A stretch of DNA of 64,000 nucleotides from Tillandsia leiboldiana (lineage: Eukaryota > Streptophyta > Magnoliopsida > Poales > Bromeliaceae): NCBI GenBank assembly GCA_029204045.2, contig CM055080.1, forward strand, positions 10,294,838 through 10,358,837, given 5' to 3'. The notes beneath the pieces were generated by a model that was not told the origin of the DNA, ran no database searches, and saw only the letters and a list, made by a program, of their open reading frames with translations. The position numbers were made by a program, and so were the translations under genes. Within the stretch, counting starts at the first letter, position 1; each line of letters starts with the position of its first letter. Below, in pieces: positions 1 through 10,682 of the stretch.

Positions 1-177
1 GGGCCTCCAACAGTAGATCATCGCTCCGCACCCCGATGCAGAAGTCGCCGTCGTCGCGGCCTCCAAAAATCCTGAACCTTCGTCAAAAGATGCACAAGAG
101 GGAGAGGAAGAGAATTGGTGACGGGCTCAATGGCTAAAACTCTCGGGAAAAGCCTCAAAAACGAGCACCAAGGGGCC

Positions 178-185
178 TATTTATA
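178..185 (-). promoter_or_regulatory. TATA box of the LTR promoter
   Basis: On the minus strand the sequence is CCTATAAATAGGCC, a strong plant TATA box. It lies about 0.95 kb into the LTR, just after the G-box-rich U3. Transcription would run toward position 1. Inferred from motif and position. Confidence 0.45.
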
Positions 186-299
186 GGCCTCACCCGAAAT
201 CAGCCCAAAAAGACAAGTCAATGGGCTTTCGGGCCCAACTTTCGGGCGCCCGGTACTTTCGGGCGGCTACAGTGTTGGGCCGGCCCAACACTGTTCACG

Positions 300-830
300 C
301 CCGAATCCACCAGGTGCCGCCACGTGGCCCGCCGAACAGCAAACAGCTGTTCGGGCCACCCCCGAGCTGCCACGTGGCCCGCCCCCGCACAGTGAGGCGG
401 TGGGCGCCCGCCAACCAGCGGGCGACGCGTGTCCACCCGGTTGACCCGCTGACCGGTCGGCGGCCGCGCCAGGCGCGCGGCATGGCCCCGTCGTGCGCAC
501 GCGCCCCGAGGTACCGGCCCCGGCTCCGTGCACCGCGCACGGTGCACCCGCGAACCAGAGGGTGACACGTGTCCCCTACACCCGGTCCACGCATTCCACT
601 GCGGAATTCCGTGGACCGCGCCGCGTGCACCGACCAACCGGAGGCTGCCACGTGCCCCCGCCTTGGTCCATGCACCGCCGCGCTCACCCGGTAGACCGCG
701 CGCCTTGCGCCCGCCAATCAGGCGGTGCCACGTGTCCATGCGCCGGGTCTGTGCACCCCGCCGCGCAGCTCTGTGGACCGCGCATCCTGAACCGGCCAAT
801 GACAGGCCGCCACGTGGCATCCCGGCGGTC
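300..830. repeat. Imperfect ~80 bp repeats carrying CCAAT-type and G-box motifs
   Basis: At least seven copies of a CCAAT-like box followed 10-15 bp later by CACGTGG, CACGTGT or a one-base variant lie near 310, 366, 413, 553, 634, 713 and 795. The last four are spaced about 80 bp apart. GTGGACCGCG-like and TGCACC blocks lie between them. Such arrays in an LTR U3 are plausible transcription factor sites (bZIP/NF-Y). Function is inferred. Confidence 0.55.
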
Positions 831-1144
831 TACGGCCCCTCCCATGCACCATTTTCCACTAAAAACTTCCGGGAGTCCGTTTTTGGGCATCCGGACTCAG
901 AAACAAACAAGCTAATAGCCGTTTTCAAGCGTTTTTCCGTGCTGAATCCATTTCCGACCTCTGTTGGGCCTAATTCTTTTCCGAAATTTCGGCAAACTCA
1001 GCCGAAGGCCTACACAGCTAATAATAACACACAGGGTCCATCTGTGGCATCCCATTGATGCACCATGGGCCAGATACACCAACACTAGGTGCTCTAACAG
1101 TGGATTCATCGGAAGAACGCTGCATGGGAATTAGGGCCACTACA

Positions 1145-4100
1145 TATCCATTTCACCCACTTGTGGGGATGCTCCGAACACATGCAACGTAGATAGGTCT
1201 GTAAGCACCGATTCACTCGTTTTGTCTGACCATCGGTTTGAGGGTGGTAGGCAGTGCTCATGTGCAGCTTAACCCCTGAAAGTTTGAACAGATCTTGCCA
1301 GAATTCACTTGTAAACACTTTATCCCTGTCTGAGATGATCCCACTGGGCATCCCATGTAATTTATATACTGTGTCCATGAAAGCCTTTGCAATGGTGAGA
1401 GCTGTATAAGGATGAGCTAAAGGTATGAAGTGAGCATACTTAGTTAGCTTATCTACCACCACCATTATTGTGTCTTTATTCTCAGATCTAGGGAGGGCTT
1501 CAATAAAATCCATACTCACCATTTGCTAAGCTTCAGTGGGTATGGGAAGTGGCTGTAGCAACCCAGCGTAGGGAGTTCCCTCCACCTTATTTTTAATACA
1601 CACCTCACAAGCTTTAACTTTTCTCTCCACATCCCTCTTTAATCCAGGCCAATAGAAGTGTTGTTTAATCCTGCGATAGGTATTGTCAATACTAGAATGG
1701 CCCCCTACTGCAGTTGAATGCAGTTGATCTAACAGAGTCTCCCTTAACTGGCCACTGCACCCCACATATATTCTAGCCTTATATCTCAATAGCCCTTGCT
1801 GTTGACTGTAATTTCCTGGAGAACCCTGTGATAGTAATGTTTCCCTCAGTAACTGTTGAGCCTTGGGATCATCCTTATAACTCTCTTTCACCTCCTCCAT
1901 CCACACAGGTATGGAAGTAGATATGGCTAGGCTGTTGCCCCCCTCAGGTATAACCTTGGATAAGGCATCAGCAGCCAGATTCTCCCTTCCCTTCCTGTAC
2001 ATAATACTATACTCTAAACCCATTAATTTGAGCATTCCCTTCTGCTGAACTGCAGTGGTGATCCTTTGCTCCAACAGATATTTCAGGCTCTCATGATCTG
2101 TTTTAATGATGAAAGGTCGGGGACTAAGATAGTGTTTCCACTTATTCACAGCTAATAGTATAGCCAGAAATTCCTTTTCATATGTAGAGAATCCCAAATT
2201 TCTTGGGCTGATTGCCTTACTTAGATAAGCCAATGGCTTTCCTTCCTGTGAAAGCACAGCCCCCATTCCAATCTCACTTGCATCTACTTCCACCACAAAA
2301 GGTTTGCTAAAGTTTGGCATTGCCAATACAGGAGCAGTAACCATTGCCTCCTTCAGTTTGTCAAAAGCACCTTGGGCTTCTCCATTCCACTTAAAACCAT
2401 CTTTCTTGAGAAGTTCAGTCAGTGGTTTGCTGATTGCCCCATACCCCTTAACAAACTTGCGATAGTAACCTATGAGTCCAAGGAACCCCCTGAGCTCCTT
2501 CACAGTGGTTGGTTTAGGCCATCTGACCATAGCTTCAATCTTGCTGGGGTCAGTTGCTACCCCCTTTGATGATATGATGTGACCCAAGTACTCCACTTGA
2601 CTCTGCCCAAAGGAGCATTTGCTTTTTTTGGCTAAAAGTTGATGCTCTTCCAACAGTTTCAACACCATTCTTAAGTGACAGACATGTTCTTCTAAGCTCT
2701 TGCTGTAGATTAGGATATCATCAAAAAATACTAACACGAATTTCCTGAGATGAGGTTGGAAAATCTCATTCATTAAGGATTGGAACGTCGCCGGAGCATT
2801 AGTTAGCCCAAAAGGCATAACTAAAAACTCATAATGCCCCGCATGAGTTCTAAAAGCTGTCTTCTCTATATCTTTATCATGCATTCTAATTTGATGATAC
2901 CCCGATCTTAAATCAATCTTAGAAAACCATTTAGAACCCTCCAATTCATCTAACAGATCATCAATAATGGGAATGGGATACTTATCTTTAATCGCGGCTT
3001 GGTTCAACTGCCTGTAATCCACACACATCCTCCGGCTTTGGTCCTTCTTCTTTACTAAGAGTACAGGGGAAGCATAGGGACTTGTACTTTTTCGAATAAA
3101 ATTTGACTTGAGCAATTCAGCTACCTGCTTTTCCACTTCCCCCTTCTGTTCGTGGCTATGCCTATAAGGCCTAGTATTAACTGGTTGTACTCCTGGCTGT
3201 AGTGGAATTTTATGATCTTGGTCTCTTTTAGGAGGTAGACCTTTAGGTTCTTGGAATATATTAGAGTGCTGTTCCAGTACCTCCTCTATCTCTGTGGGAA
3301 TGGGATCCTCACCTTTTAAGGAATCATCTTTGAGCTGAGCAATTGCGCAGCAGTGGCCTTGCATTCCTGCCTTTATCCATTGCTTGGCTCCAATTGCTTT
3401 AAGCCTAGCTCCTTCTGTAATACCCTCCACAGTGATAGGTTTTCCTTCTTTACAGAAAGTGACAGAGTTATTGGAATAGTCAAAAGTGACCTTGCCATAC
3501 TTCTTGAGCCAATCTATGCCCAAGATTATACTAGAACCATCCAATCGGATAACCCTGAGGTCTGCCTGATACTGCTCTCCATGCATCATCCACTGAAACC
3601 CCGGACATTTCAACTTGCAAAGCACTTTGTGGCCATTAGCGACAGTAACAATGAGGGGTGCTGCTGCTACCATGTTGGCCTTTAATTCTTTTGCTATTTG
3701 GAAATTGATAAAACTGTGAGTACTTCCTATATCTATGAGTATCACCAATGGTTTATCTCTCAATTCCCCTTGCACTTTAATAGTTTCCTGATGAATTTCA
3801 TCACTTAGGGCATGAACAGAAATGCCCATCTCTTTTGGTTCAGATTGTTCTTCCTCTTCAACTCCTTCTTCTTGAATCATTACTTCATCAAATACCTCCA
3901 CTACTTCTGTTTCACTTACAATATGGTTTAGAGTTTTTCCTTGGCACTGATGCCCTTGGAAATACTTATCACCACACTTGAAATACAATCCTGCAGCCCT
4001 TCTCTGCTCTATCACTTGCCTGCTGACTGCAGGTTGCCAAGCAGCACCGTTTGGGGTAACAGATTTGTTGCTTTCCCCACTGCCAGGGTTGGGTTTCTGA

Positions 4101-5113
4101 TTATAAGTCTTATAACCTTGATTGCCCCATGGCTGTCCACTCCCAGTTCTGCTAGTAAACCTGTGCTTCTTCCACATGATTGCAAGAGCCTGCTCATGCA
4201 ACTTGGCTTGCTCATATACTTCTTCCAAAGAAGTGGGATTAGATAGATCTATAAATGGCACCAACTCCTCCTTAAGTCCACTGATGTAACTTTGAATAAA
4301 GTGATCTTCACTCAAGGTGGGATTGAGGTATAACATTCTCACTCTCAGATCTTCAAATTTTTCTTGATAAACCTCCACACTTGCAGTTTGCTCCAATTTG
4401 TTGAACTCTCTGACTAATTTTTTTATTGAGGCTTCATCAAACCTTTTACAAACAGCTTCTACCAACTCTGCCCACTCTAACTCTGGTTTATCAATCATGT
4501 ACACTTCCTTCCACCTATGTGCTTTGCCAGTAAAATGCATAGTTGCCACCTCCACCCATTGCTCTTCTGGAATTTGATAGAGCTTAAAAAATTGTTCACT
4601 TTTACTTAGCCATTCTCTTGGCTCTTCACCTCCAAATGAGGGGTAATCCAACTTTGGATATGGGATGTAATGATGCTGTCTCTGATTGTGTTGTGGGACC
4701 AAATTTTTTGTACTTAAATGAGGATTGGGCAACACTCCCTTCCCTTTGTCCTGTCTGTAAGGAAATTTGGTACTACTTTCTGGAATTTCTTGAACCCCAG
4801 ATCTACCCTCTTTAATCTGAATTGAGGGCAATGGATCATCTTTGTGAGAAGTGGCTTGAGTTCCTAATACTTTCATCAGCTGCTCATGTCTTCGCACTGC
4901 CTCCAACTGTTGAGCCTCAAATCTCTGTTGACCCAACAATTGAATCTCATCCAGCTGTTGCACTAGGGTTCCCAATTTCTGATTATACTCAATTCCAAAC
5001 TGCTGCAACCTATTCTCTATAATGGTATGGCACTCAGTTGGAATTGAACGTATCTTCTCCTCCAGAATTTTGATATGCTCACTTATCTCCTTAAGTGTGG
5101 TTCTTTCTGCCAT
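1145..5113 (-). pseudogene. gag-pol polyprotein of the Ty3/gypsy element, inactivated
   Basis: A long frame of 1195 codons from ATG at 5113 ends at TAG 1528-1526, where integrases normally have Trp, and continues in the same frame to the truncation at 1145. Visible domains: coiled-coil start; gag capsid-like region (about residues 150-330, with EPREWLSKSEQFF); a zinc knuckle near residue 376 whose first Cys is Tyr; protease with LIDIGSTHSF near 456 (family usually D-S/T-G); RT from about 660 to 870 with FFDD; RNase H near 940; an integrase HHCC zinc finger near 1140-1175. In the integrase core the third acidic residue of the DDE triad is Lys. Knuckle, nonsense and catalytic changes plus truncation make it dead. 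Confidence 0.9.
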
Positions 5114-5562
5114 CTCTATGAGGTATGGATCTTTTGGATTATAATGGAATCTATTATATTTTGATTTCCCTATTTTGAACTGTTATCTTTCTGATGCTTC
5201 CACCTTCCTCCTTGCCTAGGTTTACACTTGCAACAATGTAGGAAAAAGGAAATTGAATCGAAACAGCTTAGAAAGATCTCGGTACCTTCAACCAGTTCAA
5301 ATCTGGGTTGCTTGTTGATCTGATGTGGGAATTTGGTGGGTATGCTGCTTCAAACCTCAGATCGATTGCGAATTGCTTCGGAATTTACTTGTTGCCTCGA
5401 TTAATGATTTCGATCTGCTGCTTATAACCTCGATTTGTTGCCTGTTGCCATGAATTGTTGTTTGGTGCCTCGATTGTTGCTTGTCTCTTTGAATTGTTGC
5501 CTGATGCCTCGTTGGTTGCCTTGAATGCGGTCCAGTTCCTCACGATCCCTGGGATCGGAACT
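5114..5562 (-). other. Untranslated leader of the gypsy element
   Basis: Sequence between the primer binding site and the gag ATG. It has a string of degenerate TTGTTGCCT-like repeats (about 5360-5520) and no open frame. Nothing else recognised. Confidence 0.6.
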
Positions 5563-5574
5563 GCTCTGATACCA
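5563..5574 (-). other. Primer binding site (initiator tRNA-Met)
   Basis: The minus strand reads TGGTATCAGAGC, complementary to the 3' end of plant initiator tRNA-Met. It sits 2 bp inside the LTR end and fixes the orientation of the element. Confidence 0.9.
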
Positions 5575-5576
5575 CT

Positions 5577-6202
5577 TGTAACAACCGGACGATCCGCAGC
5601 CGATTGGAGATGAGATTGCTCTGAAATCGGCTAGGCGGTGAGGATGATGGTTCCTTCCATTGATCTGAATTGGAGAAAATTAGGGTTTTAAGAGAATTGG
5701 GTATTTGGAGAGAAGAGATGAGATTGAGAAGAGGAGAGGAGAGAAGAGAGAGAGGTTTAGAGGAAATGGAATTTGATTCAAATCTTCGTTATGTCTTTAG
5801 TTATTACAGTTACTATTTATACTATCCTCTGTTGGACTGAATTGTAATTAAACTCTAGTTGAGTACTAAACTGCATAAACTGTAAATGTCTTCTGGGCTC
5901 CACCGGGCCGCTTCTGGACTCTTCATGGGCTCGCAGATAAGGCCACGCTGTGCTGGAGCTGCTTCCCTTCACTGTTACTGGATCTTTCTCCTCCTCTCTT
6001 CTCAACCCGACCCACTCGGAACTCTCCAGAGCCTGACAGCACTATCCCATCTCACCTACTCAGGTACGGTTGACCCAACCATGGTTGCCCTCGCTCGCCA
6101 AGTAAAACCCCACTTTTCCCTACCTTCTCTCAGAGCTTCACCTTCTCCCCTCCACTTCACTTCTCTACTTCTCCCTACTCCTCTCAATCAGGGTTTGTTA
6201 CA
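5577..6202 (-). repeat. 5' LTR of the gypsy element (626 bp)
   Basis: Bounded by the inverted repeat TGTAACAA (5577) and TTGTTACA (ending 6202), that is TG...CA ends with 8 bp terminal inverted repeats. The right edge joins the ankyrin pseudogene directly. The expected target duplication would be TATAT at 6203-6207, but the other side is lost. Confidence 0.9.
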
Positions 6203-6809
6203 TATATGTACGACTTCCAGCGATCCCGACAGCACAGCAACGTAAAGCGGCGATACACCTCTCTCGTCGACAACAGCCGCCAGCCCAGAATCTGCAGACT
6301 TCAAAACTCTCGTCGGCCCCGCACGGCCTTCTTCGGCCGCCACGTACAGTGCAGTCTTCTTCTCCCGATCTTCAGCACGCAGCACCGCCGCCAACCGGCT
6401 GCCTCCCTCCCACCGCCGTAAGACAGTGACGAAGAGGGATACAATTCGATCGCGGGGTCTCGCCGGCCGCATTGCGCGCAGTCAACAGAGAGCTGTCTAC
6501 GACGCAGATCAACTTTGCGAGGTTCAGGTGCCCGAAGTCGGCCACGATGTGCAGTGCGGAGTTTCCGTCTGCGGTAACTCCACCCCAACTCCTGCGGCCT
6601 GCAGCCTCAATGATAATGTTATCATCCGAATCAACAAGTCCCACCGCTACGGCGTGATCTGCGACTTCGGAAGATACCGTTTCCTGCCAGATGAATCTGG
6701 TGACGAATCTCTCGTCCCCTACCCTCAATGCCTTTAGCAACTCGTAGTCCATACGTTCCAGTTCGGTGATAGCAATATCGGCACCTGCAGCTGCTGCCGC
6801 CGCCGCCAT
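6203..6809 (-). pseudogene. ACD6-like ankyrin gene, exon 1 fragment, frameshifted and disrupted
   Basis: From ATG at 6809 the minus strand encodes an Ala run, then MDYELLKALRVGD and an ankyrin repeat (NSALHIVADFGHLNLAKLIC), parallel to exon 1 of genes A, B and C. At about 6446-6450 a 26 bp stretch present in those genes is missing just after GETP, which shifts the frame. The other frame then continues with RIVSLF, KTALYVAAEEG and SPLYVAVLSGSLEVV up to 6203, where the gypsy LTR begins. The end of exon 1 and exons 2-3 are absent. Both lesions are read directly; their order in time is not known. Confidence 0.9.
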
Positions 6810-6817
6810 TTTGTAAC

Positions 6818-6860
6818 TATTTCTTCTTCTTTTTCTTCTTCTTCTTCTTGTTCTTCTTCT
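6818..6860. repeat. GAA/TTC microsatellite
   Basis: An imperfect TTC run (GAA on the coding strand) lies just upstream of the dead ankyrin copy's ATG, where its 5' UTR would be. Confidence 0.8.
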
Positions 6861-7079
6861 GAAGCTTTGATGCTGAAATGGAAAACAAACTGTGTTAATT
6901 TCCAAGTGCATGTTAGGAGTTAAAATTTAATTTCTGAAAAAGAAAATGAAATAGTTATTGCTTGGAAAAAAAAAGTTCCTAGTTTCTCTAAGTACGTATG
7001 CTGAAAAGAAAAAAAAAAAAAAACCTCTGCCTCACTATTCACTTCAATGCTAGATTTATATTGGTAGAAGAGGATAGAT
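6861..7079. other. AT-rich intergenic stretch
   Basis: Upstream flank of the dead ankyrin copy, with a short A-run at 7011-7022. No gene seen. Confidence 0.5.
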
Positions 7080-7866
7080 ATGTAACAATTAGGTTCACCA
7101 ACAATAATAATTCGTTGGGTTCAAATTACAGTAAAAAAATATTTAATTCTAATTATTATTATTCGTGTCCGTGGTCTTTTCTAAATTCAGTCATAATTTT
7201 ATTCTCATCCGATATAAAATTATTAGGGTGTTACAAACTCATCCCGTTTAAATCTGGCGTTTTCGTTAGCTCAAACTCATCCTGTTTAGACCTGACGTCA
7301 TCGTCAGCTCAAACTCTCTCCGTTTAGATCTGACATCCTTGTCAGCTCAAACAAATCCGATGTGAAATTATTTGAGTGTTACACACTCCTTCCGGTTGGA
7401 TCTGACGTTCTTGTTAGTTCAAATTCTCACGTTTAGACCTAACGTTCTCGTCAGATCAAACACATCCGATGTGGGACTATTAGGATTTCAGAAGCTCCCC
7501 CGTTTAAACTTGATATTTTTATCAGCTCAAGCACACACAGTCCAAAATTATGAGGCGATGTGAGACTTGTCTCATTGAGACTATTAGAGTGTCACAAACT
7601 CCTTCTGTTTAGATATGACGTACTCGTCAACTAAAACACACACAATTAAAAATCACCAGATAATCTATCACCTTATTTTTCAGATTCTAATTCAGTCGAG
7701 ACTCGTCACACACTTCCTGCTGGTGATTGGCTCTGATACTAAATGTAACGATCCGACCCACAGTTCAAGATATTTAAGCCCAATTATTATTACTCGTATT
7801 CATGATATCTTATTAATTCAGTCACAACCTCATTTTCATCTCATATAAAATTATTAAAATTTCACA
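7080..7866 (-). mobile_element. TRIM-like miniature LTR element
   Basis: Two diverged direct copies of a ~120-150 bp sequence, each starting TGTAAC and ending in GTTACA- or TTCACA-like sequence (7080-7231 and 7747-7866), flank a ~515 bp non-coding core. Next to the right copy the minus strand reads TAGTATCAGAGCCA, close to the tRNA-Met primer site, so the element reads leftward. No protein is encoded. Small size, terminal repeats and primer site fit a terminal-repeat retrotransposon in miniature. The terminal copies are diverged, so it is old. Confidence 0.6.
7232..7660. repeat. Seven imperfect ~38 bp repeats in the TRIM-like core
   Basis: The motif GTTTAGATCTGACGT followed by TCGTCAGCTCAAAC recurs about seven times with substitutions. 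Some units are separated by copies of the LTR end (ATTAGAGTGTTACAAACTC-like). This points to internal duplication through the LTR junction. Confidence 0.7.
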
Positions 7867-7867
7867 A

Positions 7868-7905
7868 ACTATTTATTTATTTATTTATTTATTTATTTAT
7901 TTTGA
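7868..7905. repeat. (ATTT)n microsatellite
   Basis: About eight tandem ATTT units immediately after the TRIM-like element. Confidence 0.9.
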
Positions 7906-8049
7906 GCTACAATCAGATCCTAAACCTCTAAAAAGGATTAATTACACCATTAGCCCCTAATGTTTATCTCTTTTTTTTCTTTTTCTTTTTTTTCTTTTTT
8001 TTTTTTTTTAATTTCTAACCTTTTTTTTTCTTTTTCCATATCTATATCG

Positions 8050-8218
8050 GGTATATATAAGTATACATCCCTTTAGGGGTATATATCTTACATCCCATCC
8101 CATACTGATGTGGGGTGAATTCCACTCGTCACTCGATATGACGAGTGAAATAATACCTACCTGGTGGGATGTAGAATGCATGTATACTCTTAAAGGAGTG
8201 TACACCTAGCATCTCTCA
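8050..8218. mobile_element. Foldback MITE-like element
   Basis: The two halves are imperfect reverse complements over about 80 bp each (GTATACATCCCTTTA on the left, TAAAGGAGTGTACACC on the right). The centre is CACTCGTCA, a 7-base loop, TGACGAGTG. Related inverted sequences occur at 27370-27500 and 51968-52130, so this is a dispersed family. Confidence 0.6.
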
Positions 8219-10682
8219 TCTATATCTACGCAATCTCAGCATCCTCGATGTTGTCCTCGATCCATACTAACAACCCCTCGACCTCGCTGACAACATCTAC
8301 TTTTGAAGCTCCCCACGATCAAATTCTTCATATACGTAAAAAAAAATTAATGTTGAGATTGATCGATCGGCTACTAAATCATAACTATAGACTATATAAA
8401 TAAGTAGTGTTCTATTGAAGTCGACATTATCTATTTTGTCAAATCTAAACAGGATTTGCATGATTAGAACCTAAGTACAATAAAATATAAAAGTTAGGCA
8501 CCTAATAGTAAAAAAATAAATAAAGGAAAGGGAATAATGGTGCAATAAACTACTTTTTAAAATAAGTATAATTACTAACACATAGTATTATCTTGCTGCA
8601 TTATTTTATGACCGAAAGGATTGTAATTCCTACTATCTCTCACTCAAAGGTGTTTAAAATTTTCTAATTCACTTAAAAAAGGAAAAAGGAAAAGGAGGAG
8701 TGATAAAAATGGTTAAAAAAAAATTTAGGTTTTGGATGAGGATGCTACAAGATTATTGGTTGTAAACTGTTGGATATTTCTTTTCAAATTAATTTTTTTA
8801 GTAAAATAATATTTAAATAATTTAAATTCGAAATGCTATCATGCAAATTACTATTATAATGTTAATAAGAAAATAATAGAGATTAGATGAATCCTGTGAG
8901 TCGAGAAGTGTGGAAGCATTGTCCTAGAAATAAAATTTCACTGTCCACCCGGTTGGCACAACTCCGAGATGGCGCGTAGCGAACCCAACGACTTTCAAAA
9001 ATCCAGTAAAAGAAAAGCTCGAAGTAAAAGGAAAATAGCAAAACTATAAATTTCAGTGTAAGAGTGCAGCCCACCAGGCACTTTTCAAGACAAGACTCTT
9101 GAGTAGCCCGAGAAGGCACTTCCTAAGATTGGTTAAGCTAAGCAAAAATTTAAAAAAAAAAAAAAAAAAATTTGGTCAAGATCGCACGCGCCGCCGCCCG
9201 CCCAGCCTGGCTCATGTGTGTGTTTAGGAGAAGCCATTATTCGCACTTTCTTCTAACTTATACAAGCAATAATAAATGAGTATATAAATGTATTCTACAT
9301 ATGATGAGTTTTCGATATGGGAGTAAATATTACATGTAGAGGACTAAGTTTTTGGACTTCAAAGTAAAGTACATTAATATTGGTCACCCAGAAAAATCTA
9401 TAGATTAAAATCAAGTTTAAAATCGCATAAAACCCAAATAAATTCCAACATAAACATCTAGCAATATTGCTCTTCAAAATTACATAGAATAAGCAAATGT
9501 TTAATTCAAAACTTGCTAAGTAGTATTGCTACAAACTACTCCTTGAATAAAGAAAAGAATTTGTTAGAGAAGAAAAGTCCATTAAGCATGCTACTTTTTT
9601 TCTCTGAACTCAGTACACATTTACCGAAAAAAAGAAAAAGAAAAAGAGAAAGCCTTCTTTGGCATTGCTGTTGTTTTTTATTTTTCAAATAAAATTTGTA
9701 TACAAAAAAGAGTGTAGCGAATCATGATGATCAATAGGCGAGTCTCTCCAATTAAATTTTTTTATTACCCAACAGTTTTGGTTGTATATTGTGTGTCTGT
9801 AATATTAAAATAATGAGACTGCGAATTCGAAATCTCGAATATCAACTATCAAGTCTTTTGTCACTTATGCTAGAAACGGGCGATCTCTTCCTGCTATTTT
9901 GTTGATGTCTTTTGTCTCACTGGAGTTGTATGCCTTTTGTCTCGATATATGAAAAATCATAATTATTTAAATATAAAATTTATTTGAATATTTTTAAATT
10001 TAGAAAATTTATAACTTTATTTACCTCTTGTACTCAATAAATTTTTAGAATAGATATAAAATTTGCCAATGGGTATTTTAGTCCTTTTAAATTAAATTTT
10101 CTAGAAATCTTTTTTTAAAGGGAGGAGGTGGTTTTTTAAATCCCACATTTTAAGAGATTATAAGATTCTATAAAAATGTTTAATTCCTACCATATCAAAT
10201 TTCTGTGATAAAACAAACATAGGATTTCAAAATTCTTTATCTTAGGAAATGTCTTGAACCAAGTAGGCCCTAAAAATTCTAATTAAGTTATCTAACATTT
10301 TAATCCATTTGATTTGAGCAAATAACTTTTACATTTAAATTTTGAATGTGTGGCTTACTTTTATTGACTTGAGTGACATATTTTACAAAACTTAGGGGAC
10401 TACAATTCTATTAAAGTAAGTAAAAAACTTAAACTTTATTTCAAAAAAATCATTAAATGATTTAAAATCGAATTAATTAAAAGATTATATGCTAAAATTC
10501 TAATTTTAAAAGATTAGCCAGTTAATTCAAAAACAAAGTTTAAATAAGTTTCGCACCTTTTTACATTCCTCCCTATACAACTCTAAAATTAAAAAAAATT
10601 TAAAAAAATTCCTTCCTTCCCCCCTCTCCAAGTAATTGAAAAGAGAGAAAGAGAAAGAAAAGAAAAAGATAATGAAAAAGAG
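8219..10682. other. AT-rich intergenic region without a recognisable gene
   Basis: Contains A/T homopolymers (for example 9150-9169) and a short GC-richer patch at 8900-9240 of unknown origin. A SINE-like fragment is at about 9790-9890. No supported coding sequence. Confidence 0.5.
9790..9890 (-). mobile_element. SINE-like fragment
   Basis: The minus strand reads a degenerate tRNA-like head: AGCATAAGTGAC (A-box-like), then GATTTCGAATTCGC (B-box-like). It matches the head of the SINE at 47321-47463. The 3' tail is not clear. Confidence 0.35.

Larger units (their letters stand above)
1..1144 (-). mobile_element. LTR (U3 side) of a Ty3/gypsy-type element, cut by the window edge
   Basis: GC-rich block lying against a broken integrase reading frame. 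Read on the minus strand it starts TGTAGTGGCC at 1144 (an alternative start is TGTTAGAGCA near 1101), carries repeated CACGTGG boxes, and reaches a TATA box at 178-185 before the window ends. The same design (CACGTGGC next to ATTGG boxes, then TATA) occurs in the LTR at 59904-62794. The integrase reading frame of the neighbouring element stops resembling integrase exactly here, so this LTR is probably nested in, or recombined with, that element. The short GC-rich reading frames here resemble no known protein. The start is uncertain by about 40 bp. Confidence 0.55.
1145..6202 (-). mobile_element. Truncated Ty3/gypsy LTR retrotransposon
   Basis: Element in 5'-to-3' order on the minus strand: 5' LTR (6202-5577), primer binding site (5574-5563), leader, gag-pol (5113-1145). 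It is cut inside the integrase core, with no 3' LTR in the window. The LTR edge abuts an ankyrin reading frame, so the element landed inside that gene. Domain order is PR-RT-RNaseH-IN, typical of Ty3/gypsy; the RT and integrase look chromovirus-like, but the clade was not tested. Confidence 0.9.

Noticed and set aside
218..1058. Overlapping frames of 60-200 codons on both strands in the GC-rich left end
   Set aside because: They overlap each other in all frames, are low-complexity Arg/Pro/Ala, and lie in an LTR U3 with repeats. GC-rich DNA simply lacks stop codons.
7080..7866. Cassandra-type TRIM with a 5S promoter
   Set aside because: No 5S rRNA-like box was recognised in the terminal repeats.
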